Shown here: positions 8,752 through 17,003 of the stretch, piece after piece
Numbering within the stretch: the first letter of the stretch is position 1
How the letters are laid out: the number at the start of each line of letters is the position of its first letter
Assembly (NCBI RefSeq): GCF_008974325.1
Contig: NZ_BKCG01000002.1
Location: 248,001-312,000, forward strand
Direction: 5' to 3'
Source: Patiriisocius marinus
GTDB lineage: Bacteria; Bacteroidota; Bacteroidia; Flavobacteriales; Flavobacteriaceae
Length of the DNA: 64,000 nucleotides
Notes under the pieces: generated by a model
Seen by the model: only the letters and a program-made list of their open reading frames with translations
What the model was told of the DNA's origin: nothing
Databases searched by the model: none
Made by a program: the position numbers and the translations under genes

Positions 8752-8783
8752 TTACACACAACACCGGATTTAAATAATAGCCC
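8752..8783. repeat. Half-site R3 related to R1/R2 arms
   Basis: CACACAAC followed by CGG and, after an AT-rich stretch, TAATAGC combines the outer motif of R2 (CACACAAC..CGG) with the inner motif of R1 (AGTAGC/AATAGC). I found no matching right arm before the M28 remnant starting at 8808, so this may be a truncated copy. Confidence 0.45.
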
Positions 8784-8807
8784 TAATGTTTATTGATTTT
8801 CAGTTGT

Positions 8808-8981
8808 TTATCTAAAAACTGCATTAGGGAAAACAACAACACTCTCGTGTCCATCTTTACCCACGGCTGCAATTCCGAAGAAAAAATTATCTATCACAAT
8901 ACCATCTAATGTAAACTCATTTACATCACCCACATAACGACTGTGATTCCAAGTAGGGCTTGTAGTGTCTCTCCAGTAAAT
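8808..8981 (-). pseudogene. Cut-off C-terminal tail of the M28 peptidase gene
   Basis: Directly beyond the TAA at 8982-8984 the same frame stays open for 57 codons and ends in TAA at 8808-8810. Its product would continue IYWRDTTSPTWNHSRYVG, then NEFTLDGIVIDNFFFGIAAVG and SVVVFPNAVFR: the second half of a fibronectin III-like domain whose first half (KFKWSKSKNAVGY) is the end of the shortened protein. A single AAA-to-TAA change explains the break. It is either a real nonsense mutation or a sequencing error. Confidence 0.8.
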
Positions 8982-10139
8982 TTAATAACCAACAGCGTTT
9001 TTACTTTTACTCCATTTAAACTTTGCAGAAGGTGCTACTATTCCGCCAATTGATACGTCGGCTGGTGGGGCAGGAGCCCAAGCTAAACTTGCCATTGTAA
9101 TGGCATTTACTGCTGTTAGTTTTTTTGCATACTCAAAATCTACAAACTTAAGTAGGTCACCATATTCAATACCATCTTCCGTGCGTATGTCTTGGTGTTG
9201 TTGTGTGTAGTTTTCGTGAGCTTCCATTATTCTAATACCAGCAAATCCTAAATCATTAAATGGACGGTGATGCCCACCACGGCCAAAACGATCTAGACGG
9301 TAAATCATCATCGGGTTCATTTCTGGCATATACGTTTTAGTTGTTTTATGAATATAACGTGCCAATTGGCGAGAGATTCCATCCACTTCACCACCATAGA
9401 AACGGCGTGCCTTTCTTGCTTTTTCTGTTTCATTCGCTGGAGTTGGTTCACTAAAAATTCTGAAATCTACATTGCTAATAACTCCGTCAACTCCTTTAAT
9501 GTTACCTATCATATCGTTGTTTAAAACGCCTATAATATCCCAACCTTTATCTTTAGCATATTGCGCAAATCCTGCACCACCAAAGAGTCCTTGTTCTTCA
9601 CCACTTAATCCAAGGTAAACGATATTAGCATCAAAATTATATTTAGAAAGCACACGAGCTGCTTCTATTGTTCCAGCCATTCCGCTGGCATTGTCGTTTG
9701 CTCCAGGGGCATCTTTTGTGTAATTACTTCCGTCGCTATTTCTTGAATCTATATCACCACTCATAATAATATAGCGATTAGATTCTGTTTTGGATTTTTG
9801 AATTGCTACCACATTTACTACCCAGGTATCCTTTGGTACACGTCTGTTGCCTTCAGCGAGTACTAAATCTTTTTGATAGAAAACATTTAAACAATTATTA
9901 CAATTTCGGCTTATGCCATCAAATTCATTTTTAATCCATCGCCTAGCAGCACCTATTCCGCGGGTATTGCTAATGGTGTCACTAAAAGTATTACGAGTTC
10001 CAAAATTAGCTAACGTAGTAATATCATTCTCTAACCTTTCAGCAGAAACATTACTGATGATATCGTAAATTTTTGGGGTTGTTTGAGATGTAGCAGTAAT
10101 TGAAAAGATTGCAAAAAATAGAATATAATAACATTTCAT
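8982..10139 (-). CDS. M28 family zinc metallopeptidase, exported, truncated by nonsense codon
   Basis: I place the start at 10139, where MKCYYILFFAIFSITATSQ is a good signal peptide; an in-frame ATG at 10169 would add ten charged residues ahead of it. The M28 metal-binding pattern is present in order: SGDIDSR, GANDNASG, LSGEEQGLFGG (general base plus ligand), NNDMIGN and a late His in GRGGHHRPFND. The first ligand position has Asp where most M28 enzymes have His. The protein should be an aminopeptidase-like exported enzyme. The catalytic domain is whole, but the C-terminal fibronectin III domain is cut by an in-frame TAA (see 8808-8981). The protein may still be active. Confidence 0.9.
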   Translation of the reverse strand: MKCYYILFFAIFSITATSQTTPKIYDIISNVSAERLENDITTLANFGTRNTFSDTISNTRGIGAARRWIKNEFDGISRNCNNCLNVFYQKDLVLAEGNRRVPKDTWVVNVVAIQKSKTESNRYIIMSGDIDSRNSDGSNYTKDAPGANDNASGMAGTIEAARVLSKYNFDANIVYLGLSGEEQGLFGGAGFAQYAKDKGWDIIGVLNNDMIGNIKGVDGVISNVDFRIFSEPTPANETEKARKARRFYGGEVDGISRQLARYIHKTTKTYMPEMNPMMIYRLDRFGRGGHHRPFNDLGFAGIRIMEAHENYTQQHQDIRTEDGIEYGDLLKFVDFEYAKKLTAVNAITMASLAWAPAPPADVSIGGIVAPSAKFKWSKSKNAVGY

Positions 10140-10205
10140 AGAAAATTTCTTTTCAATAAAAATAGGCAAAAGATTATTCTTCTTAAATGCTAAACTTTAA
10201 AAATA

Positions 10206-10886
10206 CTAATAAGGTTCAGCAGTATATGATCTTCCAGAATTTAAACTTCTTGGGTTTGAAGCGGTATTTTTAAAATTATAAGGAATAGAGGTATATGGAT
10301 ATGGCCAACTATCCTGTGTTACAACAAAATGTAAATGTGGATATCCAGCAAGGCCAGTTGCACCACTATAGCCTATACTATCTCCTTTTGCTACAAAACT
10401 ATCAGGAGTTACAAGTGCTCCATTTTTAGTTAAGTGCATATATTGTGCATAGGTTCCATCACCGTGCTTTACAACCACAATATTGTTGGGGAACATATAA
10501 TCTGTTCCACTTTCTTGAACGTAAACTACAGTACCTTCTCTAGCGGCTGTAATTAATGTGCCTATATTCATCCTAAAATCTATAGCATATTGATCTGGTT
10601 GCCCAGGACTGTGGTACGAACCAGAGCAATGACTTAATGCTACTTGATAAGTTTTGCCAACAGGATAGGGAAGTACGTAGGGTGAAGTGAGCCATTCGGG
10701 ATAATCACCTGCACATCCATTAGAACTATTATTGCTATCGTTTCCATTGTTGTCTCCATTGCCATAAATACCATTATTTATATCGTCTGATGCGGTAGCT
10801 GTGGTTGTCGTAAACTTAGATGTATCATCATCATTAGTACAAGAAATAATAGTTAAAAAGAGTAAAAGTAGAATTGAGTAACGCAT
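10206..10886 (-). CDS. M23 family (LytM-type) metallopeptidase lipoprotein
   Basis: 226 residues. The N-terminus MRYSILLLLFLTIISC is a lipoprotein signal with Cys16 as the lipidation site, followed by an Asn/Asp/Gly/Ser-rich linker. The M23 domain shows YHSPGQPDQYAIDFRM (zinc-ligand region, with the HxxxxxxxD spacing), HGDGTYAQYMHL and GYPHLHFVV. The HLH motif supplies the last zinc ligand. Such enzymes cut peptide cross-links in peptidoglycan or act as periplasmic endopeptidases. The gene lies upstream of and on the same strand as the M28 peptidase (66 bp to the start at 10139), so the two exported peptidases may be co-transcribed. Confidence 0.9.
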   Translation of the reverse strand: MRYSILLLLFLTIISCTNDDDTSKFTTTTATASDDINNGIYGNGDNNGNDSNNSSNGCAGDYPEWLTSPYVLPYPVGKTYQVALSHCSGSYHSPGQPDQYAIDFRMNIGTLITAAREGTVVYVQESGTDYMFPNNIVVVKHGDGTYAQYMHLTKNGALVTPDSFVAKGDSIGYSGATGLAGYPHLHFVVTQDSWPYPYTSIPYNFKNTASNPRSLNSGRSYTAEPY

Positions 10887-11005
10887 ATCTGTTTTCTTGT
10901 AAAACTAATGATAGATACCTGTTTACGGCACTAATTTGAGACTTAACGGCTTAATAATAATTATTATTAACTGTTTTTAGATGCAACAATATGTATTTTT
11001 AACCA

Positions 11006-12061
11006 ATGGAGGTTTTAAGATATTTTATTGGTCTATATTGTTTTATAGGCGTTTTTATTGCTGGAGGACTATTCTTTAAAAATAGGAGAGGAGCTAACCT
11101 AACTATTTCTGCGTTTATTTTATTCTTCACTTTAGAGCTTATTGATTTTTTATACACAACCTCTAATGTTGTACTTATTTACCCAGAATATTTTCTGTTT
11201 ATTTATCCTATTTGCTTTTTGTTTGGTCCAGCTTTATGGTTACATTTTCAGTTTGTAATAAATCCAGCACGGAAATGGAAATTATTGGATTTACTACATC
11301 TCATTCCATTTGTACTTTTTGTAGTATTTGCGATGTTGCCATTATATTCACTTACGGGTGATGAACGACTTGCTTTTACAAGAGAAAATTTTATGAACCA
11401 TATGATGCCTTTAAACTATTTACGTACAAGTCATGTGGCATTTTATGGGTTAGCAATGATATATATACTTGTACGTAAAAAACTTTTTTTCGAAAATAAA
11501 AGCGGAATTTACCTTACTGTAATTGCAATTATTTATTTGTTAACGGCTGTCTTACAATCGTATTTAACAGCTTTTGCAGATAGTTTTAGACAGTTTTCAC
11601 TCTACTTTTTTCTTGCATCAACAATCACTTTAATTGCTGGTATTGTACTATATCGTTACCCTGAAATACTACAGAAATTACAACAAAAATATTTTAATAG
11701 TTCATTAAAACCTGTAGATGTTAAACGGATATCAACAAAAATAAATGAGGCATTTAAAAATGAAATGATAGTGAGAGACAATCAATTAAATCTCACCAAA
11801 TTTTGTGATATAATTGAAGAAAAACCTCATCACGTATCTCAAACTTTTTCTGAAATTTTTAGAACTTCATTTTCTAGCTATCTTAATAAAAATAGAATTA
11901 AACTAGCTAAAATATTATTAGAGAATCCAGAAAAAGATAATTTGAAAATTTTAGCGATTGCCTTTGAATGCGGTTTTAATAACAATGTAAGTTTTAATAA
12001 AGCATTTGTAAAATATGCAGGAATTACACCAGGAAAATACAGAAAGGAACGAAAAATCTAA
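11006..12061 (+). CDS. AraC-family regulator with seven-helix membrane N-terminus
   Basis: 351 residues. The first 220 hold about seven membrane helices (LRYFIGLYCFIGVFIAGGLF through FSLYFFLASTITLIAGIVLY). The last 110 hold an AraC/XylS DNA-binding domain with two helix-turn-helices (LNLTKFCDIIEEKPHHVSQ and ILAIAFECGFNNNVSFNKAF) and the usual ending GITPGKYRKER. A membrane-embedded one-component regulator of this type probably senses an envelope or small-molecule signal and binds DNA directly. Its stop overlaps by 4 bp the stop of the convergent beta-propeller gene. It is divergent from the M23 peptidase gene across a 119-bp gap, so that gene is a possible target. Confidence 0.92.
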   Translation: MEVLRYFIGLYCFIGVFIAGGLFFKNRRGANLTISAFILFFTLELIDFLYTTSNVVLIYPEYFLFIYPICFLFGPALWLHFQFVINPARKWKLLDLLHLIPFVLFVVFAMLPLYSLTGDERLAFTRENFMNHMMPLNYLRTSHVAFYGLAMIYILVRKKLFFENKSGIYLTVIAIIYLLTAVLQSYLTAFADSFRQFSLYFFLASTITLIAGIVLYRYPEILQKLQQKYFNSSLKPVDVKRISTKINEAFKNEMIVRDNQLNLTKFCDIIEEKPHHVSQTFSEIFRTSFSSYLNKNRIKLAKILLENPEKDNLKILAIAFECGFNNNVSFNKAFVKYAGITPGKYRKERKI

Positions 12062-12936
12062 TTGTTTATATTGGCAACTAGTGCAATGTTTTTACCATTT
12101 GGACTTACTGTAATTCGGCTTATTTCTGAAATATTATAATTTGACAAATTAGCTACTTCAACCCATTCCTGCTTTCCGTAAAAATCGTATTTATATAATC
12201 TAGCACCACTCCCTAAAAGCAATATACTTTCGTTTAACCAACAGTGATCTTCAATTCCTATGGGTAGTTGACAAACAAAATAGCTCTCCTTGTCGTCATC
12301 GATATCAACTATAAAAACATCGTTATTTCCGTCTTCATTTACAGCAGTATAACTCACCGAAGTACTATTAGGAATATTGTGGATTGAACGTCCAGAGTTT
12401 TCTAAATAAGGCATAACCTCTCCAGTCTTTAAATTTGCGATTACTAGATTAAGTTGATTTCCGCCTAGTACAGAAGCAATAATGCGATTGTTATCGTGAA
12501 ATGCATAATAAGCAACTTCAAGATTATTTAACAATATACGCGAAGTACCTTGTTCTATTGTGGAATTTTTATAAGCGTATAAACGCTGTAGGCCGGTTGT
12601 GTCTAGTCTTACGGCAGCAATTTCATTATTGTTAGGAAATTTTTGAGGAGAATATTCTCCACCTGAAGTTGGTTTGTTAATTCTAAGTGTGGTGTTATTT
12701 TTTAAATAATAACTCATTATTTCGGTTTGTCCATTTTCAGTTCCAGCGAATAGCAGCGTATTGTTATCACTAAATGATGGTTGGCTATCATAACCTTCAT
12801 TATTAGTAATATTTCTGAAATTTGATATTTTAAATTCCCCTAAGTCATTTGAAACCTCCATTAAAAATATTTCTGGATTAGTTTGCCCAAATACTGCTGA
12901 AGAAACGGCCAAAAGGCCTAAAAATAATAGTCTCAT
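12058..12936 (-). CDS. Exported TolB/PD40-like beta-propeller protein
   Basis: 292 residues with a signal peptide (MRLLFLGLLAVSSAVFGQ). Repeated blades carry the PD40 pattern (YDSQPSFSDNNTLLFAGTE, GGEYSPQKFPNNNEIAAVRL, ISRITVSPNGKNIALVAN), as in TolB and WD40-like propellers. It is too short and lacks the N-terminal domain of true TolB, so it is probably a periplasmic binding or scaffold protein. It is divergent from the secreted nuclease gene at 13002 across 65 bp and convergent with the AraC regulator. Confidence 0.8.
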   Translation of the reverse strand: MRLLFLGLLAVSSAVFGQTNPEIFLMEVSNDLGEFKISNFRNITNNEGYDSQPSFSDNNTLLFAGTENGQTEIMSYYLKNNTTLRINKPTSGGEYSPQKFPNNNEIAAVRLDTTGLQRLYAYKNSTIEQGTSRILLNNLEVAYYAFHDNNRIIASVLGGNQLNLVIANLKTGEVMPYLENSGRSIHNIPNSTSVSYTAVNEDGNNDVFIVDIDDDKESYFVCQLPIGIEDHCWLNESILLLGSGARLYKYDFYGKQEWVEVANLSNYNISEISRITVSPNGKNIALVANINN

Positions 12937-12964
12937 AAAAAATGTTTGTTGTGATTTAAAGATA

Positions 12965-12994
12965 TTGAATTTTCTTGTTTTAGTCGTACTTTTG
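12965..12994 (+). promoter_or_regulatory. Bacteroidota-type promoter for the nuclease gene
   Basis: TTG at 12965-12967 and TACTTTTG (TAnnTTTG) at 12987-12994, 19 bp apart. The start codon at 13002 lies only 7 bp beyond the -7 box, so the transcript should have almost no leader. Confidence 0.65.
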
Positions 12995-13001
12995 CGCAGC
13001 T

Positions 13002-14156
13002 ATGAAAAAAATTCTTTTCTTCTTAACACTCCTCCCTTCATTTCTTTTTGGACAGACCATAGGTGATATAGATTTTGGAACCCCAGAAACGTTTGATGTA
13101 GTTACTTGGAATATTGAGTTTTTCCCTAAAAACGGACAAGCTACAATTCAATATGTTGCGAGTATAGTTGAAGCGATGGATGCAGATATTATTGCCATTC
13201 AGGAAGTTGACGACTATTTTGCGTGGAACGATTTAGTTGCAATTTTAGGAGATTATAGTGGTTTTAAAACCTCTATCAATAATAGAGGACTGGCGTATTT
13301 GTACAAAACAGATCTTGTACAAATTAATAGTGGTTTTGAAATTTATACTCAGGATCCGGAAGATGATAATTTCCCTAGATACCCAATGGTGTTAGACATT
13401 ATGTTTGCAGGAGAACGCTATGTGTTGATTAACAATCATTACAAATGTTGTGGGAATGGTGACCTCGAAATTGATGATCCTTTTGATGAAGAAACTCGCC
13501 GTTTTAACGCTAGCAATTTATTGAAAGATTATATAGATACAAATCTAGATAACGTTTCAGTAATATTATTAGGAGATTTAAATGATGTTTTAACTGATGC
13601 GGAAGAAGATAATGTATTTATTGGATTTTTAAATGATACGGATAATTACCAATTTGTAGATTTAGATATAGCAACAGGAAGCTCAAGTGATTGGTCTTTT
13701 CCTAATTGGCCATCACATTTAGACCATATATTAATTACAAACGAATTGTTTGACGAGTTTGCTGAAGAGGGAAGTAGTATTGAAACTATTAAAGTAGAGG
13801 ATTATCTTGTAAATGGTTTTGATGAATATGATGAAAATGTTAGTGATCATCGCCCAGTTGGTATGAAATTATCAGTCGATATAACATTAGATATTGATGA
13901 TACTTCGGAAATTTTAAAGGTTTTTAATTTGCCAAATCCAGTAACAACAACTACAAGATTTTTGCTAGCCGAAGCTTCTATCAATACTAAAATAGTACTC
14001 TATAATATGCAAGGTCAACAACTTAGGATTGCGGAATTTACCAATGGTCAAAAAGAATTAACTGTAGATTTAAGCAGCTTTGCAGAAGGTGTGTATATTG
14101 CACATTTAGAAAAAGAAGGTGCTATAATAGATACCATAAGAATATTAAAAAAATAA
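13002..14156 (+). CDS. Secreted endonuclease/exonuclease/phosphatase-fold enzyme with T9SS sorting domain
   Basis: 384 residues with a signal peptide (MKKILFFLTLLPSFLFGQ). The DNase I-like fold residues appear in order: VVTWNIEFFP (Asn), IIAIQEVDD (metal-binding Glu), LINNHYKCCG (His), LLGDLNDVL (Asp and Asn) and VSDHRPVGMKL (final Asp-His pair). The last 80 residues (FNLPNPVTTTTRFLLAEASI and on) form a type A T9SS sorting domain, so it is exported across the outer membrane. It is probably a nuclease or phosphodiesterase for scavenging; the substrate is not fixed by sequence. A 137-residue gene follows after 1 bp. Confidence 0.92.
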   Translation: MKKILFFLTLLPSFLFGQTIGDIDFGTPETFDVVTWNIEFFPKNGQATIQYVASIVEAMDADIIAIQEVDDYFAWNDLVAILGDYSGFKTSINNRGLAYLYKTDLVQINSGFEIYTQDPEDDNFPRYPMVLDIMFAGERYVLINNHYKCCGNGDLEIDDPFDEETRRFNASNLLKDYIDTNLDNVSVILLGDLNDVLTDAEEDNVFIGFLNDTDNYQFVDLDIATGSSSDWSFPNWPSHLDHILITNELFDEFAEEGSSIETIKVEDYLVNGFDEYDENVSDHRPVGMKLSVDITLDIDDTSEILKVFNLPNPVTTTTRFLLAEASINTKIVLYNMQGQQLRIAEFTNGQKELTVDLSSFAEGVYIAHLEKEGAIIDTIRILKK

Positions 14157-14157
14157 T

Positions 14158-14571
14158 ATGTTTAAAAAATTATTCAGTTCAAATAAGAGTGTGTTAAGTA
14201 ATGCAGAAGTAGAAGCAGCAATGACTACTGTTGATGGCGTAAAACTAGGAGAGTCTGACGATATGCTTTTATATGGAGGTTTTCAAGAACTAAATGATTA
14301 TCTTTTCTTCGAAGCTTTATTTGTCAGTAAGAAAAGTTTCAAAACGATGGATGGGGCTACAATTATATTTAAAAGTAGTAAAGGCGATTTAACACTTCCA
14401 TCATCAATTCAAGAATTTGAATGTGAATATGCGAAACCATTACAACGCCACGTAGCACAAGTAAGCTTTGATATTGATAAAAGTGGTATTAAAAAAATTC
14501 AAGCAAAATCATATGATTCAGTTGAATTTAAAGTAAAGAAAAAGGTCTTTAATTTATTGAATGTAAAATAA
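14158..14571 (+). CDS. Conserved-looking cytosolic protein of unknown function
   Basis: 137 residues with no signal peptide or membrane segment. The start ATG lies 1 bp after the stop codon of the secreted nuclease gene, so it is translationally linked to it. The sequence is beta-rich with many Lys and Phe (FLFFEALFVSKKSFKTMDG, VEFKVKKKVFNLL). I recognise no family. A terminator follows at 14593. Its link to a secreted nuclease suggests no clear role. Confidence 0.75.
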   Translation: MFKKLFSSNKSVLSNAEVEAAMTTVDGVKLGESDDMLLYGGFQELNDYLFFEALFVSKKSFKTMDGATIIFKSSKGDLTLPSSIQEFECEYAKPLQRHVAQVSFDIDKSGIKKIQAKSYDSVEFKVKKKVFNLLNVK

Positions 14572-14592
14572 GAAGCAATTTCTATTTCATAT

Positions 14593-14628
14593 AAAAAGCT
14601 GAATGTTTTTCGAAACATTCAGCTTTTT
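14593..14628 (+). terminator. Rho-independent terminator
   Basis: AAAAAGCTGAATGTTT pairs fully with AAACATTCAGCTTTTT around a 4-nt loop, 21 bp after the stop of the 137-residue gene. It ends the nuclease transcription unit. Confidence 0.9.
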
Positions 14629-14660
14629 ATTTTTTGATTAGGTTGTTACTAGGTATTTGC

Positions 14661-14925
14661 TTAATTCGCATTGATACTTAATTTTTTCTGTAGTTTGTGG
14701 TCGAAGGGAGTCATAACTGTTGCGTGAATTTTTGTCCCTACCCACTGTCTAATTCTAATGTTTCTTTGTTTTTTCATCGCAGTATTTTTTGGTTATTGAA
14801 TTTGTGACCTAATTAGTTTCGGTATCTTCTTTTTGAATTCCAAGCATAGCTTTTAGAAGTTGATAATCTCTCTGTCAATTGGTTTGAATCTAAAGTTCTC
14901 ATAATAGTTGTTTTTAAAGGTTATA
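14661..14925 (-). pseudogene. Possible decayed gene fragment(s)
   Basis: In an otherwise empty 570-bp gap, the minus strand carries a run that reads FRFKPIDREIINF and then, after a 1-nt frame shift, LKAMLGIQKEDTETN before a stop at 14809-14811. A separate 38-codon frame (14777 down to 14661, beginning MKKQRNIRIRQWVGTKIH) follows. The joined first peptide looks protein-like, which suggests a broken gene. I cannot name a parent family. Confidence 0.3.
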
Positions 14926-15076
14926 CTAAATAGACTACTAACTACATAGTTTGTTACAGTACTTTGTATTACATAGTAGTAATTTAACATTTTTTTAACA
15001 AATTATGGGTTGATTCTTGGATTACAAACTTCTTATTATGTAAAAGGAGATTATTGTTGATTTCTATTACTAATAG

Positions 15077-15104
15077 AAAAAGCCACTCAATTTGAGTGGC
15101 TTTT
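15077..15104 (-). terminator. Terminator of the fadNAE operon
   Basis: AAAAGCCACTCAA and TTGAGTGGCTTTT form a perfect stem about 40 bp beyond the stop of the acyl-CoA dehydrogenase gene, with T runs on both strands. Confidence 0.9.
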
Positions 15105-15144
15105 AACTTAAATACTAAATTTTATTAATACTTAAAATTTTGTT

Positions 15145-16953
15145 TTAGAAAGGGTATTTCCCTTCTGAAGAAACTTTTTCAGCAATTACTTTACGCAAAG
15201 TACCTATATTAGGCATATTTTGATATTTAGTAAAACGTTTAAGTCCCATTAACATCATACGCTGTTCATCACCTTCAGCAAATGAAATAATAGATTCTTT
15301 TGCTTTTACTGAGATAATATCAACCGCATGGTATAAGTATAATTTCGACATAGCAATTTGAACTTCTTGTTCTGCTTCGCTTGTACGCTTCGCATTCTTT
15401 TCAGTTCTAAGAATTGTACTTTCTGCCATATAAATTTCGATAAGGATATCTGCAGCAGCCATTAAGGTCTGTTGGTGTTGCTCTAATTTATCTCCATATT
15501 TTTGGGCTGCACTTCCAGCTACCATTAAGAAAACTTTTTTCAGTTTCTTAATCATGTCTTTTTCTTCAGCAAACAATACACTAAAGTCTGGTGTTTCAAA
15601 AGATGGGATAGAGGTAAGCTCTGTTGCAACTGCTTGAGCAGGACCTAAAAGATCTACGTGACCTTTCATCGCTTTTTTAACAAGCATTCCTACTGCTAGC
15701 ATACGGTTAATTTCGTTTGTACCTTCATAGATACGAGCAATACGTGCATCTCTCCAGGCAGCTTCCATAGGAGTATCTTCACTAAAGCCCATTCCTCCAA
15801 AAATTTGGATTCCTTCATCAGCACAATTTTGTATGTCTTCAGAAACAGCTACTTTCAATATTGAACATTCGATAGCATATTCTTCAACACCTTTTAATTC
15901 TGCTTCTTGGTGCGAATTACCAGCAGCTATACGCATATTAATACGATCCTCAATGTTTTTAGCAGCTCTATAGGTAGCACTTTCTCCTGCATATGCAGAA
16001 GTAGCCATTTCAGCTAATTTTAATTTGATAGCACCAAAACTCGCAATAGGAGTTTTAAACTGAATGCGTTCATTAGCATATTTTGTAGCTTCAGATAGTA
16101 CTCGACGTTGTGAATCTAAACAAGCTGCTGCTAGTTTAATACGACCTACGTTTAATGCATTCATTGCAATTTTAAAACCTTCACCACGTCCAGCTAGCAT
16201 ATTGTCAACAGACACTTTAGTATCATTAAAAAATACTTGGCGAGTAGAAGAAGCTCTAATTCCTAATTTGTGTTCTTCCTCTCCCATAGAGATTCCGTTA
16301 CTTGCATCGTTTTCAACAATAAAACCAGTAATATTTTTATCATCACCAATACGAGCAAATACAATCATTACATCGCAAAAACCTGCATTTGAGATCCACA
16401 TTTTTTGACCATTGATCAAGTAATGTTTTCCATCTTCAGTAAGTACCGCTTTAGTTTTACCACTATTTGCATCACTACCAGCACCTGGCTCAGTTAAACA
16501 GTAAGCACCAAACCATTCACCACTTGCTAATTTAGGAACGTATTTTTGTTTTTGTTCTTCGTTTCCGTATAAGGTAATTGGCATAGTACCAATTCCTGTA
16601 TGTGCTCCAAAAGCAGTAGAGAAAGATCCTGTTCCACTTGATATGTAATCACAGGTTAATACTGTAGATACAAATCCCATTCCTAATCCACCCAATTCTT
16701 CAGGTACGGCAACACTTAAAAATCCAAGTTCACCAGCTTTACGCATTACTTCTTCAGTAAGTGCATAATCTTTAGCTTCAAAGCGATCTCTATGTGCTAC
16801 AATTTCGCGGTCATTAAATTCCATAACCGCATCTTTCATCATGCGTTGTTCTTCAGTAAAGTCTTCTGGTGTAAATACATCTTCAGAAGCTGTTTCTTTT
16901 ACTAAAAATTGACCTCCTCTAAGGATATCTTTTTGTTCTGTTTCTTGTGCCAT
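15145..16953 (-). CDS. fadE: Acyl-CoA dehydrogenase (beta-oxidation step 1)
   Basis: 602 residues, the long FadE type with an extra C-terminal helical domain of about 180 residues after the standard core. The core shows the FAD/substrate motifs CLTEPGAGSDANS and MWISNAGFCDV, the QIFGGMGFSEDTPMEAAWRD segment, and ARIYEGTNEINR, whose Glu near residue 404 is the expected catalytic base. It oxidises acyl-CoA to trans-2-enoyl-CoA. It is the last gene of an operon ordered fadN, fadA, fadE, as in the Bacillus subtilis fadNAE operon, with 50 bp separating it from the thiolase gene. A strong terminator follows. Confidence 0.94.
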   Translation of the reverse strand: MAQETEQKDILRGGQFLVKETASEDVFTPEDFTEEQRMMKDAVMEFNDREIVAHRDRFEAKDYALTEEVMRKAGELGFLSVAVPEELGGLGMGFVSTVLTCDYISSGTGSFSTAFGAHTGIGTMPITLYGNEEQKQKYVPKLASGEWFGAYCLTEPGAGSDANSGKTKAVLTEDGKHYLINGQKMWISNAGFCDVMIVFARIGDDKNITGFIVENDASNGISMGEEEHKLGIRASSTRQVFFNDTKVSVDNMLAGRGEGFKIAMNALNVGRIKLAAACLDSQRRVLSEATKYANERIQFKTPIASFGAIKLKLAEMATSAYAGESATYRAAKNIEDRINMRIAAGNSHQEAELKGVEEYAIECSILKVAVSEDIQNCADEGIQIFGGMGFSEDTPMEAAWRDARIARIYEGTNEINRMLAVGMLVKKAMKGHVDLLGPAQAVATELTSIPSFETPDFSVLFAEEKDMIKKLKKVFLMVAGSAAQKYGDKLEQHQQTLMAAADILIEIYMAESTILRTEKNAKRTSEAEQEVQIAMSKLYLYHAVDIISVKAKESIISFAEGDEQRMMLMGLKRFTKYQNMPNIGTLRKVIAEKVSSEGKYPF

Positions 16954-17003
16954 TTTATTGTTTTTATAATGTCCGCATGACCAGACAAGTTTACATTGTT
17001 ATT

